54,340 bases of DNA from Lacticigenium naphthae DSM 19658 (GCF_000425865.1 NZ_AUEG01000012.1:1-54340); one strand, 5' to 3'. Positions 26,003 to 35,597 are shown, counted from the stretch's first letter. Notes: a model not told the origin generated them from the sequence alone. Made by a program: numbers and translations.

Positions 26003-27049
26003 GTGAAACTGTCAATTGCCAAATCGCTTATCGTTTTAGCTTGTAGCGGAATGTTCTTTTTCCAAACAGTTGAATCTGTTCAAGCTGAAGAAAATCAGAC
26101 GAATTTTCCAAATGGAGTTGAATACTTTTGGGATCTCTCAACTGAAGAGCAAGTTGAAATAGATAAAGATGTAAAATTACAGCAGTTAGTAGAAGCAAAG
26201 AACAAAGTAGAACAACGGCAAAAAAAATGGAAAAAGCACTACCATGAAGCAGAAGAAAGACATACCGAATTGAAAAAGGAAAAAGAACAGTGGAGCCAGG
26301 CCCAAAAGGCCGCAGTTGAAGCTGAAAAAGAGGAAACATTCTTATCCAAAATCTTTTCCCAGTTTCCTTTAGTTCCAGAAAAAGAAACTGATGGAAAAGA
26401 AAAAGAGGACATGACGCTAGAGGACTTTGATTATCAACTCACTACAATAGGAAACGAATTGAGGATCATTGCAGCACAGTTGGAAAGAGTCAAGAATCAA
26501 TCGGATGAACTTACTCAGTTCAGAGAAGATATCATTACTAATTCTGCTATTGAAAAAGCTGCTTATGAAGAAATGAAAAATATTTCCGAAGAGATAGAAG
26601 AAGAAGATATCGAGATAGAAGAACAGACTGAAGAACAGATCGAAGAAAAAAAAGATGAAGTATCTTCCAGAAAAATATTTGATGAACCACAATCAAATGA
26701 GTTAGTAGCTCAGGCAGTGAACCTTATTGGTATAGAGTATGTATTCGGAGGGTCATCGCAAGACGGATTTGATAGTTCCGGTCTGGTAGAATATATATTT
26801 AAAGAAACAGGTTTCGATATGCAATCCACTGTTTCTTCCCAACTCATGCAAGTCGAGAAAGTGAACCAAATAGAAATGCAACCCGGAGATTTAGTTTTTT
26901 TTAATCAGACGGGAAGAATAGATCATGTAGGCATTTATTTAGGTAATGACGAATTTATTAGTGCACAACCGACAAAGGGTGTCGTAGTGGAAAATATTCA
27001 ATCGGATTATTGGTTTAATAATTTAAGTTCTGTTGGCCGAGTTTCATAA
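26003..27049 (+). CDS. Secreted coiled-coil protein with an NlpC/P60-like domain lacking the catalytic Cys
   Basis: A 348-residue protein starting GTG behind AAGGAGGG. A signal peptide (residues about 1-28, cleaved near VQAEEN) leads into a long charged coiled coil (about 45-215, split by a hinge near 110-150), then an NlpC/P60-type domain (about 230-348). In active members the motif is FDCSG; here residues 256-260 read F-D-S-S-G, so Ser258 (AGT, 26774-26776) takes the place of the Cys nucleophile. His308 of DHVGIYLG is kept, but the third residue, His in FIHAS, is Ser320 in FISAQ. The domain should therefore not cleave peptidoglycan. Lying 48 bases after ftsX it resembles CwlO or PcsB in layout, and EnvC in being a degenerate hydrolase next to FtsEX. 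A role as an activator or scaffold is inference. Confidence 0.85.
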   Translation: MKLSIAKSLIVLACSGMFFFQTVESVQAEENQTNFPNGVEYFWDLSTEEQVEIDKDVKLQQLVEAKNKVEQRQKKWKKHYHEAEERHTELKKEKEQWSQAQKAAVEAEKEETFLSKIFSQFPLVPEKETDGKEKEDMTLEDFDYQLTTIGNELRIIAAQLERVKNQSDELTQFREDIITNSAIEKAAYEEMKNISEEIEEEDIEIEEQTEEQIEEKKDEVSSRKIFDEPQSNELVAQAVNLIGIEYVFGGSSQDGFDSSGLVEYIFKETGFDMQSTVSSQLMQVEKVNQIEMQPGDLVFFNQTGRIDHVGIYLGNDEFISAQPTKGVVVENIQSDYWFNNLSSVGRVS

Positions 27050-27081
27050 AAATCCCCCTAAAAAATGAATGAGTAGAGCGA

Positions 27082-27117
27082 TAAAAAGAGCAGACATTAA
27101 ATCTGCTCTTTTTTTGT
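27082..27117 (+). terminator. Terminator after the NlpC/P60-like gene
   Basis: AAAAAGAGCAGA and TCTGCTCTTTTT pair around CATTAAA, followed by T-run. Confidence 0.88.
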
Positions 27118-27258
27118 TCTTGTCGCATAGTAATAAATGAAATCAGGAGAATAACTTTGTTGTTTTAATTCTATTTATTTATGGGTACAATAGATTAAGA
27201 AGAAATGTACCTTAAAAAGCAATTCAGATTTTTATAAATTATGAGGATGGTGCAAGTA

Positions 27259-28455
27259 ATGTTTGGAAATATACTGACCGCAATAGGATTATTTTTTATT
27301 CAACCTACATTTATTGTGGGAATAGTATTAGCGATTTTATCAGCACAAAGAAGATTGAAATATGAACGATTAACTATGCGTACAGCTATTTTTCGGGAAT
27401 ATAGAGAAGTGAGACTGTTTCTAATGGGAGGTTTGGTAGCTGGATTGGTTGGGTCACTTATTGCATTGGGCATTGGGATGCCGTTCACACTCGACTGGAT
27501 CATATTGTTTCAGATCATTAATATTCTTTTACTTGGTATGGGATATAGATTTATCCATCCACTCTTTAGCTTTTCGTTGACTACACTGATACTGGCAAGT
27601 GCCACATATTTGATTGAACCAAATAGTCTACAGTTTATAGCCACAAGTTGGTTTAGCCCGATCAATCAGGGAATGGCTACCCTATTCACTTTGGGTCAGT
27701 CTACAGGTATACTCACTTTGGTGTTTCTACTATTTTCATTAATGATATTAAAAAAAGTAGCTTCTCAAAACTATACCCCTCATTTTCGCTCTTCTAAACG
27801 TGGGAAAATCATTGCGAATTATCAAATGAAACCTTTTTGGTTGATACCGTTACTCTTAGTTGTTCCAGGCGAAAGTTTTGGTGCACTCTTTGATTGGTGG
27901 CCAGTTTTCTCTATAGGAAATGAAACCTTCTCATTTTTCTTTTTACCTATATTAGCAGGATTCCGCTATACGGCTCAAGCACAACACCCAATTGAAGCCA
28001 CAGATAAAATCATCAAAGAATTAATTCCCACAGCTTTAATAAGCGGAGCACTATTAGTCGCTTCTTACTGGATGCCGATACTCAGTCTAGTTAATGCCGG
28101 AGTGGTATTTCTGTTAACGTTTATTATTTTTTACCGTCACCGTTTACGCGAACGCGAATGGAGTTTTCGATTTGGACCTCCTGAAGAAGGTGTAAAGGTC
28201 ATTGCCATAAGACCAGATACGCCCGCTGCCAAAATGGGACTACAGATTGGGGATACTATTGTCGTCTGCAACAACCAGAAGGTATATGATGCCGACTCTT
28301 TATACCAAGCACTATCTCAAACAAGCGTTTATTGTCATTTGAAAATCAAGCAAGCCGATGGAGAGTTGCGATTAGCAGAGACCGCAGTTTACGATGACGC
28401 CCCTCATGATATGGGAATTGTTACACTGTCTCAAATAACTATACCAAGAAAGTAG
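27259..28455 (+). CDS. Polytopic membrane protein with C-terminal PDZ domain (MinJ-like)
   Basis: A protein of about 398 residues with roughly eight hydrophobic helices in the first 300 residues and a C-terminal PDZ domain (about 305-390; VKVIAIRPDTPAAKMGLQIGD). This layout matches Bacillus MinJ, a topology protein linking DivIVA to MinD, and the position behind ftsEX suits it. No protease residues are seen, so it is probably an adaptor rather than an enzyme. The start is uncertain: ATG 27241 has no ribosome site, while ATG 27259 has GAGGATGG somewhat upstream; I prefer the latter. phoP follows after seven bases. Identity as MinJ rests on layout, not on close sequence match. Confidence 0.72.
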   Translation: MFGNILTAIGLFFIQPTFIVGIVLAILSAQRRLKYERLTMRTAIFREYREVRLFLMGGLVAGLVGSLIALGIGMPFTLDWIILFQIINILLLGMGYRFIHPLFSFSLTTLILASATYLIEPNSLQFIATSWFSPINQGMATLFTLGQSTGILTLVFLLFSLMILKKVASQNYTPHFRSSKRGKIIANYQMKPFWLIPLLLVVPGESFGALFDWWPVFSIGNETFSFFFLPILAGFRYTAQAQHPIEATDKIIKELIPTALISGALLVASYWMPILSLVNAGVVFLLTFIIFYRHRLREREWSFRFGPPEEGVKVIAIRPDTPAAKMGLQIGDTIVVCNNQKVYDADSLYQALSQTSVYCHLKIKQADGELRLAETAVYDDAPHDMGIVTLSQITIPRK

Positions 28456-28462
28456 GAATGAC

Positions 28463-29185
28463 ATGAAAAAAGTACTGATTGTTGATGATGAGCAGTCGAT
28501 TCTCACTTTATTATCTTTTAATTTAAAAAAAGAAGGGTATGCAGTAGATACAGCTTTAGACGGACAAGAAGGCTATCAACTTGCTAAGAAAAATCAGTAT
28601 GATTTCATCATTTTGGATTTGATGCTCCCAACAATGGATGGCATGGAAATTTGTAAAAGTTTGAGACAAGATAAAATTGAAACACCCATTTTGATGTTAA
28701 CCGCAAAAGATAGTGAAATCGATAAGATAATCGGTTTGGAAATTGGCGCCGACGATTACATGACTAAACCCTTTAGTCCCAGAGAAGTATTTGCACGTAT
28801 GAAAGCAATTTTGAGGAGAAGTAAAAACAATTCTCCTTCCGATGAAAGCAAACCGGAAGAAGCAGAGGATCAGCAAGAAGAAATTCGTGTAGGCGATATC
28901 GTTATTTATCCGACCCAGTATGAAGTGATTGTACGTGGAGACAAGATTGAATTTACGCCCAAAGAATTTGAACTGCTTGTGTATTTAGTGAAAAGGAAAA
29001 ATCGCATTCTAAGTAGAGAGCAACTCTTGAATGCGATTTGGGATATCGATTTTGCTGGTGAAACACGTATAGTTGATGTGCACATCAGCCATCTTAGAGA
29101 AAAAATCGAAGAGAATACGAAAACCCCCCTATATATTAAGACTGCACGAGGGTTTGGTTACAAATTTGAGGTTCCAAAAGAATGA
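28463..29185 (+). CDS. phoP: PhoP-type response regulator
   Basis: A 240-residue OmpR/PhoB-family regulator. The receiver domain has the acidic pocket (VDDEQ), the phospho-acceptor Asp52 in LDLMLPTMDG, and the Lys in TKPFSPRE; the winged-helix domain (about 140-238) ends with VDVHISHLREKIEE and RGFGYKFE. It overlaps the kinase gene by four bases (ATGA). Its place directly before two pst operons with TTTACA direct repeats in their promoters identifies it as the phosphate regulator; by sequence alone WalR/VicR would be close. A long Ser/Glu-rich linker of about 20 residues separates the domains. Confidence 0.88.
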   Translation: MKKVLIVDDEQSILTLLSFNLKKEGYAVDTALDGQEGYQLAKKNQYDFIILDLMLPTMDGMEICKSLRQDKIETPILMLTAKDSEIDKIIGLEIGADDYMTKPFSPREVFARMKAILRRSKNNSPSDESKPEEAEDQQEEIRVGDIVIYPTQYEVIVRGDKIEFTPKEFELLVYLVKRKNRILSREQLLNAIWDIDFAGETRIVDVHISHLREKIEENTKTPLYIKTARGFGYKFEVPKE

Positions 29186-30951
29186 GACAACTTAGAAAAA
29201 GGATTATATTGATTTCTTTAGGTATTTTTTCTCTGTTTGCTATTTTATTTGGTTTTTATGCTATTTCTCTCGTTGAGGAGACATCTTTTCAACAGCAGAA
29301 AGAATCTGTGCAAAATCAATTAGCAACATTGACGAGTCAATTAAACTTGGAGTTAGATAGTGGAGCGTCGATTTCAGAATTAAATAAAAATCTGGAGTGG
29401 GCTTCTCAAGCCATTTCAGAGCGAGTAACGCTAATAAATTTGGCTGGAGTCGTTTTGTATGATAGTCACGCAGAAGTGGCTACTCTGGAAAATCACTTCG
29501 ACAGAGATGAAGTACAAGATGCATTGAATACAGGTGAAAAAGGAACGGATACAAGAATAAGTGAAAGTACGAATGAGCAACTGTATTATGTAGCAGAACC
29601 TCTTCGGGACGTGGAAAATCAAATTCAAGGAATCATACGATTATCTAAGCCGATTGATGAGATGAGTGAGGTCGTGTCTCAAATTGAACAATCACTAGTT
29701 TTATTCGTTGGAATCTCTTTAGTGGTTACTACTCTCTTTACAACACGCTGGACCAAAAAGATAGCTGGTCCCATTGAAGAAATAAAAGATGTAGCAGAAG
29801 ACTTAGCTAATCATGACTATTCTTCACGCTATATGGGAAGGTCATTTGGAGAAATTGATGCTTTAGGAAACACTGTGAATGAATTGGCTACGAGTTTAGA
29901 TAGTCAATTAGAGGAAATCACACGGAATGACGAACAGTTAAGAGAATTGATCAACCATCTGGTTATTGGCGTTTTACTGATAGACGAAGAACGAAATATT
30001 GAAATGGTCAATCCTGCGATGAACGGGGTTCTTACAGAAAATGCATACGATAAAATCGGTAAATCTTATGTAGAAATTATTAAAAGTTCTGGATTGGCTC
30101 GTCTAATTGAGGAAGCATATACTTCCGGGGAAAATCAGCACGATGAAATCTATTTTTACTATCCAAATGAAAAAATTGTGGATGCAAATGTGCTGCCTAT
30201 CTCTGATCGAGAGAAAAACACAGTTCAATTAATCGTTCTGCTTTATGATATTACTCAAATCAGGCAGTTAGAAAAAGTGAGAACTGATTTTGTTGCGAAT
30301 GCTTCTCACGAATTGAAAACACCCATTACAGCTCTAAAAGGATTTACAGAGACTCTGTTAGATGGTGCTCTTGAGGATCGTGAAACATTGATTGAATTTT
30401 TAAATATCATATATAAAGAAAGCACACGGTTAGATTTAATGGTGAATGATATTCTGCAGTTATCTAAATTAGAACATCATCAAATACCTTTAAATAAACA
30501 ACAAGTATCGATAAAAGATTCGGTGGAATCAGTTTTTGAGATTGTAAAACAAAAAGCAATGGAAAAGCAGATTTCTCTCCAAGTACGGGAGATAGAATCT
30601 TTTAAACTGCGAGTAGATCCCAATCAACTAAACCAAATATTGATGAATTTAATTACGAATGCAGTTACGTACACTTCAGAAAATGGAACGGTAACAGTTG
30701 TCATTGATAAAACCTCAACAGAAGCCATAATTGAAATCAGTGACACTGGGATGGGAATACCTTTACAGGAACAACCGCGTATATTTGAACGCTTCTACCG
30801 TGTGGATAAAGCAAGAAGTCGAAATTCTGGAGGGACAGGGCTCGGACTTTCAATTGTTAAGTATTTAGTTGAAAACCTAAGAGGTGAAATCGAAGTAAAA
30901 AGTCAACTTGGGTTAGGCTCGACGTTTACTGTGCGATTACCTCTGGACTAA
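29182..30951 (+). CDS. phoR: PhoR-type sensor histidine kinase
   Basis: A 589-residue membrane kinase: helix 1 (about 7-29), an extracellular domain of about 130 residues, helix 2 (about 166-187), HAMP, a PAS domain (about 255-360; VIGVLLIDEERNIEMVNPAM), the HisKA dimerisation helix with His376 in ASHELKTP, and the HATPase domain with the N box (NLITNAVTY), ISDTGMGIP and GGTGLGLSIVK. It phosphorylates PhoP. The extracellular part looks like the sCACHE-type region of PhoR. Signal probably reaches it through PhoU and the Pst complex encoded downstream. A terminator separates it from pstS1, so the pst genes have their own promoters. Confidence 0.9.
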   Translation: MRQLRKRIILISLGIFSLFAILFGFYAISLVEETSFQQQKESVQNQLATLTSQLNLELDSGASISELNKNLEWASQAISERVTLINLAGVVLYDSHAEVATLENHFDRDEVQDALNTGEKGTDTRISESTNEQLYYVAEPLRDVENQIQGIIRLSKPIDEMSEVVSQIEQSLVLFVGISLVVTTLFTTRWTKKIAGPIEEIKDVAEDLANHDYSSRYMGRSFGEIDALGNTVNELATSLDSQLEEITRNDEQLRELINHLVIGVLLIDEERNIEMVNPAMNGVLTENAYDKIGKSYVEIIKSSGLARLIEEAYTSGENQHDEIYFYYPNEKIVDANVLPISDREKNTVQLIVLLYDITQIRQLEKVRTDFVANASHELKTPITALKGFTETLLDGALEDRETLIEFLNIIYKESTRLDLMVNDILQLSKLEHHQIPLNKQQVSIKDSVESVFEIVKQKAMEKQISLQVREIESFKLRVDPNQLNQILMNLITNAVTYTSENGTVTVVIDKTSTEAIIEISDTGMGIPLQEQPRIFERFYRVDKARSRNSGGTGLGLSIVKYLVENLRGEIEVKSQLGLGSTFTVRLPLD

Positions 30952-30989
30952 TAGAGTTAAACTGCGTTGCCATACAAAAATGCATAATA

Positions 30990-31028
30990 AAAAAGACTGT
31001 GACACAAAAATGTGTTCAGTCTTTTTTT
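30990..31028 (+). terminator. Terminator after phoR
   Basis: AAAGACTGTGACACA and TGTGTTCAGTCTTT pair around an A-loop, then T-run. Confidence 0.85.
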
Positions 31029-31052
31029 CTTGTACACATTTAAATTAGTCAA

Positions 31053-31130
31053 TTAACTATATTTTTACAAATGTTTACAGAATGTTTACAGGAAATTCGT
31101 TCGATATTTATAACAAACCTTTAGTATAAG
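31053..31130 (+). promoter_or_regulatory. PhoP box and promoter of the first pst operon
   Basis: Four direct repeats in phase with the helix: TTAACT (31053), TTTACA (31064), TTTACA (31074), TTTACA (31085), at steps of 11, 10 and 11 bases. This fits the Firmicute PhoP box (TTAACA-like hexamers with 4-6 base spacers). Two -10 candidates: TTATAA at 31108-31113, which puts the last hexamer at -35 with a 17-base spacer, or TATAAG at 31125-31130. Confidence 0.85.
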
Positions 31131-31180
31131 AGTTGTGGACGAGAGAGTTGTCCGAATCTAAAATAAAAGGGGTATGAAAA

Positions 31181-32146
31181 ATGGAATGGAATAAAATTGC
31201 AAAATTGACAACAACCTTAGGAGTAACTTTGGTGTTAGCAGCATGTGGAAATGAAGCGACGAATGGAGACACGAACGAAGCAGAAGGCGAAACAACAAAT
31301 AGCCTTTCTGGTTCAGTACAAGTAGATGGATCATCTACGGTATTTCCTATTATGGAAGCTGTTGCAGAGGAATTTTCAATGGAATACCCTGAAGCTCAAG
31401 CGACCATTGGTGTATCCGGAACTGGCGGAGGAATGGAAAAGTTCATCGCTGGAGAAACAGATATCAGCAATGCTTCTCGTCCAATGAAAGAAGAAGAGGC
31501 TACGATGCTTGAAGAAGCAGGAATCGAGTCTACAGAATTCAGAATTGCTCTTGACGGATTATCCGTAGTTGTTCATCCTTCCAACGACTGGGTCGATTAT
31601 CTTACTGTAGAAGAATTGAAATCCATTTGGCTTGAAGAAAGTGATGTAGAAACTTGGGCAGATGTGAGAAGTGAATGGCCAGAAGAAAAAATTGAATTGT
31701 TTAGTCCTGGAACAGATTCTGGAACCTATGATTATTTTGATGAAGTAATCTTAGATGGGGAACAAATTGATAGAGAAGCTTCTTTATCCGAAGATGATAA
31801 CATTTTAGTTCAAGGCGTAATGGGATCTGAAAATGGATTGGCATACTTCGGTTATGCATATTACGCAGAAAATGAAGGAAATGTAAAAATTGTTCCAATA
31901 GAGAATGGTGAAGGCGAAGTAGTGACACCTAGTAGTGAAACTGTTCAAGATGGATCGTATGAACCATTATCAAGACCTTTATTCTTCTATGTGAATAACG
32001 AATCCATAAAAGATGATACAGTATATGAGTTCACTAAATATACCTTAGAAATGGCAGGAGATATGGCTACGGAAGTTGGCTATGTTGCCTTGGAAGATTC
32101 CATTTATACAGAAAGTTTAGAAACTCTCGAAAACTTAAGAGAATAG
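31181..32146 (+). CDS. pstS1: Phosphate-binding lipoprotein PstS (first copy)
   Basis: A 321-residue substrate-binding lipoprotein. The signal ends in VLAAC, so Cys22 should be lipidated and anchored outside the membrane. Phosphate-binding elements are VDGSSTVFPIMEAVAEEF, VSGTGGGMEKF and SPGTDSGTYDYF. It hands phosphate to the PstCA channel. It is rich in acidic residues. Its own message starts at the PhoP-box promoter; a weak hairpin separates it from pstC1, which may let pstS1 be made in excess. It differs clearly from the second PstS in this window. Confidence 0.95.
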   Translation: MEWNKIAKLTTTLGVTLVLAACGNEATNGDTNEAEGETTNSLSGSVQVDGSSTVFPIMEAVAEEFSMEYPEAQATIGVSGTGGGMEKFIAGETDISNASRPMKEEEATMLEEAGIESTEFRIALDGLSVVVHPSNDWVDYLTVEELKSIWLEESDVETWADVRSEWPEEKIELFSPGTDSGTYDYFDEVILDGEQIDREASLSEDDNILVQGVMGSENGLAYFGYAYYAENEGNVKIVPIENGEGEVVTPSSETVQDGSYEPLSRPLFFYVNNESIKDDTVYEFTKYTLEMAGDMATEVGYVALEDSIYTESLETLENLRE

Positions 32147-32218
32147 AATGGATCGAAACAATTAAGCGAATAAAAAATATAGAATGAAGACCAAATGAAT
32201 CGATGAGTAATGTAGAGA

Positions 32219-32254
32219 AAAATGTCCATCGTGGAGTTCCTCGTTGGACATTTT
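32219..32254 (+). terminator. Leaky hairpin between pstS1 and pstC1
   Basis: AAAATGTCCA (32219-32228) and TGGACATTTT (32245-32254) pair; the following TTTTACTTATCTTT is only a broken T-run. Probably a partial terminator or processing hairpin, giving more PstS than PstC. Confidence 0.6.
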
Positions 32255-32279
32255 ACTTATCTTTAAGGAGTGTTAAATT

Positions 32280-33209
32280 GTGCAATCACCCATACGAGAA
32301 AGGATCAAACAAAATAAAGCCAAACAATCATCTCTGAACAAGATCGAAGTGATCATGCCAAAATTATTTTTATTGATGGCATCATTTTCAATTCTTGTTA
32401 CGGTTGGAATCATATTCACATTATTTAAAGAAACCGTATTGTTTTTTTCAGAGGTTTCTTTTATTGATTTTATAACTGGGACAGAATGGTATCCTTTTTT
32501 TGGAAATGATCCAAGCTATGGTATTTGGCCTTTACTATCAGGTACATTTACAATAGCTGCAATCGCAATGTTAGTGGCAGTACCTGTTGGTTTAGCTTCG
32601 GCAATTTATCTTAGTGAATATGCGAGCGAAAGAAAAAGAAAAATATTGAAACCCATTTTAGAAGTGCTGGCAGGCGTACCAACGGTTGTTTACGGTTTGT
32701 TTGCATTAACTTTCGTAACACCTCTTCTTCAAACATTTATAGAAGATTTGTCTATTTTTAATGCATTAAGTCCAGGAATTGTGGTAGGAATAATGATCAT
32801 TCCTCAAATCACATCATTGTCTCAAGAATCAATGAATGCTGTTCCTCAATCCATGCGCGATGCTGCCTTCGCTCTTGGAGCAACAAGATTAGAAGTTGCC
32901 TTAAAGGTTGTTATCCCGGGCTCGTTCAGTGGGATTGTTTCTTCGCTTGTTTTAGGTTTATCTCGTGCAATTGGTGAAACAATGATTGTGTCAACTGCTG
33001 CAGGATCAACTCCAAATTTGGGCTTTACTCCAACAGAATCTATCCAGACAATGACTTCATATATCGTTCAAGTAAGTATGGGCGATGCTACGTATGGTTC
33101 GACGATCTATTACAGTATTTATGCAGTCGGAATGACGTTATTTATATTTACATTGGTAATGAATGTGCTGGCCAACCATATTTCGCGTCGATATAGGGAG
33201 GTTTATTGA
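32280..33209 (+). CDS. pstC1: Phosphate ABC transporter permease PstC (first copy)
   Basis: A 309-residue inner-membrane permease with six helices. The EAA-type cytoplasmic loop, which contacts PstB, is visible at SMRDAAFALGATRLEVALKV. It starts with GTG seven bases behind AAGGAGTG and overlaps pstA1 (TGATG). With PstA it forms the phosphate channel. Confidence 0.95.
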   Translation: MQSPIRERIKQNKAKQSSLNKIEVIMPKLFLLMASFSILVTVGIIFTLFKETVLFFSEVSFIDFITGTEWYPFFGNDPSYGIWPLLSGTFTIAAIAMLVAVPVGLASAIYLSEYASERKRKILKPILEVLAGVPTVVYGLFALTFVTPLLQTFIEDLSIFNALSPGIVVGIMIIPQITSLSQESMNAVPQSMRDAAFALGATRLEVALKVVIPGSFSGIVSSLVLGLSRAIGETMIVSTAAGSTPNLGFTPTESIQTMTSYIVQVSMGDATYGSTIYYSIYAVGMTLFIFTLVMNVLANHISRRYREVY

Positions 33210-34087
33210 TGAAAAATAAAATAATTGTACCAAATGAAAAGCAAATCTCAAAAAGGATTTTAAAAAATAAATTTGCAAAAGGAATCTTTTTCGCCGCAAC
33301 ACTCTTCGGGATGGTTGTTTTAGCGACATTGATCATTCGGATTTTGACACAGGGAATCGGCTATTTGAATATTGATTTCCTTACCAACTATGCTTCCAGA
33401 AGACCAGAAGATGCTGGAATTAAAGCTGCTATCATGGGAACTATTTGGGTCATGTCTATTACGATCCCCGTCTCCCTGATATTGGGTGTGAGCACATCAA
33501 TTTATTTAGAAGAATATGCTCCAAAAAATAAGTTTACACGTTTTATTGAATTGAATCTAGCTAATTTGGCTGGAGTTCCATCAGTAGTCTTCGGTCTGCT
33601 CGGTCTGACTATGTTTGTTCGCTTTTTCCAAATGGGTAGAAGTATTCTTGCTGGAGGATTTACAATGGCTCTGCTCATATTGCCCGTCATCGTTGTGGCA
33701 TCTAAAGAAGCAATACGGTCTATCCCTCAGGAACAATATGAAGCTGCCTATGCAATGGGTGCTACAAAGTGGCAAATTATTCGAACTGTTGTGATTCCTG
33801 CAGCTACACCAGGAATTTTAACTGGGGCTATACTTTCCTTATCTAGAGGAGTAGGAGAAACAGCGTCATTACTCATGATTGGAGCAATGACATTCATAGC
33901 CTATGTTCCTGATTCGGTGTTAGACGGATTTACTGTCTTGCCTATTCAAATATTTAATTGGGCAAGTAGACCACAAGCTGAGTTCCAATCTGTCGCAGCA
34001 GCAGGGAGTATTGTTTTACTCCTGATTCTAATTATAATGAATTCCTTGGCAATTTTGATTCGCAACAAATACTCAAAACGTTATTAA
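33209..34087 (+). CDS. pstA1: Phosphate ABC transporter permease PstA (first copy)
   Basis: A 292-residue six-helix permease, partner of PstC1. The EAA loop is [21 protein letters not shown] use ATG 33209, which overlaps the pstC1 stop and has AGGGAGG at the right distance, instead of the TTG three bases earlier. The pair has the usual coupled translation. Confidence 0.95.
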   Translation: MKNKIIVPNEKQISKRILKNKFAKGIFFAATLFGMVVLATLIIRILTQGIGYLNIDFLTNYASRRPEDAGIKAAIMGTIWVMSITIPVSLILGVSTSIYLEEYAPKNKFTRFIELNLANLAGVPSVVFGLLGLTMFVRFFQMGRSILAGGFTMALLILPVIVVASKEAIRSIPQEQYEAAYAMGATKWQIIRTVVIPAATPGILTGAILSLSRGVGETASLLMIGAMTFIAYVPDSVLDGFTVLPIQIFNWASRPQAEFQSVAAAGSIVLLLILIIMNSLAILIRNKYSKRY

Positions 34088-34100
34088 TAGGAGGAAGAGC

Positions 34101-34874
34101 ATGAATGATGTAAAAAATACCCATCCAGTATATACGATTAAAGATTTTAATTTGTGGTATGGAGAGACGCAGGCTCTAAAAAATATCTCGCTAGAAATTC
34201 CAGAAAAACAAGTCACTGCAATAATTGGACCTTCCGGATGTGGTAAATCTACTTTTATTAAAACTTTAAATCGAATGGTGGAACTGATTCCTTCTGTTAA
34301 GATGGAAGGTTCCATTCACTATAAAAATGAGGACATATTTAAACCCAATGCAAAAGTTGAATCATTACGTACGGAAGTAGGGATGGTTTTTCAAAAACCA
34401 AATCCTTTTCCGAAATCAATCTATGATAACATTGCATACGGACCACGCATTCATGGAATTAAAGATAAAAAAACTCTTGATGAAGTTGTTGAAAAAAGTT
34501 TGAAAGGCGCAGCCTTGTGGGAAGAAGTAAAAGATCGATTAAATGAAAATGCATTCGGTCTTTCAGGTGGCCAACAGCAACGGTTATGTATAGCCAGAGC
34601 TATGGCAGTTGAACCAGAAGTCATTTTGATGGACGAACCAACTTCAGCGTTAGATCCCCTATCAACCGCTAAAGTGGAAGAATTGATTCATGAATTGAAG
34701 AATGATTACAGTATCATTATCGTGACACACAATATGCAACAGGCTGCCCGTATTTCAGATAAGACAGCATTCTTCTTAAATGGAGAAGTAATAGAATTTG
34801 ATGCGACTGAAAAAATGTATTCAAATCCTCATGACAAACGAACAGATGATTATATTTCAGGAAAATTTGGTTAG
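34101..34874 (+). CDS. pstB1: Phosphate ABC transporter ATPase PstB (first copy)
   Basis: A 257-residue ATPase that powers PstCA. Walker A is GPSGCGKST, the signature [14 protein letters not shown], Walker [14 protein letters not shown], and the switch His in VTHNMQQA. All are canonical. phoU1 follows after ten bases. Confidence 0.96.
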   Translation: MNDVKNTHPVYTIKDFNLWYGETQALKNISLEIPEKQVTAIIGPSGCGKSTFIKTLNRMVELIPSVKMEGSIHYKNEDIFKPNAKVESLRTEVGMVFQKPNPFPKSIYDNIAYGPRIHGIKDKKTLDEVVEKSLKGAALWEEVKDRLNENAFGLSGGQQQRLCIARAMAVEPEVILMDEPTSALDPLSTAKVEELIHELKNDYSIIIVTHNMQQAARISDKTAFFLNGEVIEFDATEKMYSNPHDKRTDDYISGKFG

Positions 34875-34884
34875 GAGTGAAAAT

Positions 34885-35562
34885 GTGAGAAAAACTTTTG
34901 AATCAGAACTAGATGCGTTACACGAAGGCTATATACAAATGAGTATGAATGTAATTGAGGCAATACACATGGCTGTAAAAGCTTTTGTAAATCACGATAA
35001 AGAATTAGCTAAACAAGTGATTGAAAATGACCCGCTAATTAACCAAAAGGAATCACAATTAGAAAAAAGAAGTATCGAGCTGATTGCTTTGCAGCAACCT
35101 GTATCTTCGGATTTAAGAAAAATCATAACCGTGATGAAAGCTAGTGCAGATTTGGAACGAATGGGAGATCATGCAGTAAGCATTGCAAAATCAACTATTC
35201 GAGTGAAAGGAAACAAACGTACTTTTTCAATTGAAGAGGACATAGCTAATTTATCTGAAATAGTTACAAACAGAGTTGAATCAGTTGCGGAAGCTTTTAT
35301 ACAATATGATGAAGAAAAAGCGAAAAAAATTGCTTCTAAAGATAAAGAAATAGATGATTTAGCTTACTCTATCTATCACTCTTCCATAGAAGAGATGAAA
35401 CAAGATAACGAAATTGTTTTAGGAGCAACGGATTACATCCTTGTATCCGGATATTTAGAACGGATTGGAGATTATGTGACGAATATTTGCGAATGGATCG
35501 TCTTCTTGCGTACTGGAGAGATCGTCGAGTTAAATACACATAATTATATAGATAGAAAATAA
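34885..35562 (+). CDS. phoU1: Phosphate signalling protein PhoU (first copy)
   Basis: A 225-residue protein of two three-helix bundles with the metal-binding motif repeated (ADLERMGDHAVSIAKS and YLERIGDYVTNICEW). PhoU links the state of the Pst transporter to PhoR, switching the kinase off when phosphate is ample. Start is GTG 34885, directly after TAGGAGTG; longer frames begin inside pstB1 without a ribosome site. Very similar in layout to PhoU2 at the end of the second operon. Confidence 0.94.
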   Translation: MRKTFESELDALHEGYIQMSMNVIEAIHMAVKAFVNHDKELAKQVIENDPLINQKESQLEKRSIELIALQQPVSSDLRKIITVMKASADLERMGDHAVSIAKSTIRVKGNKRTFSIEEDIANLSEIVTNRVESVAEAFIQYDEEKAKKIASKDKEIDDLAYSIYHSSIEEMKQDNEIVLGATDYILVSGYLERIGDYVTNICEWIVFLRTGEIVELNTHNYIDRK

Positions 35563-35597
35563 TAAGCTAATTATTCTATAAAGAGTAAATTAATAGG

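Noticed and set aside
26003-27049. Calling the NlpC/P60-like gene a pseudogene
   Set aside because: The frame, signal peptide, ribosome site, promoter context and terminator are intact; only active-site residues are changed.
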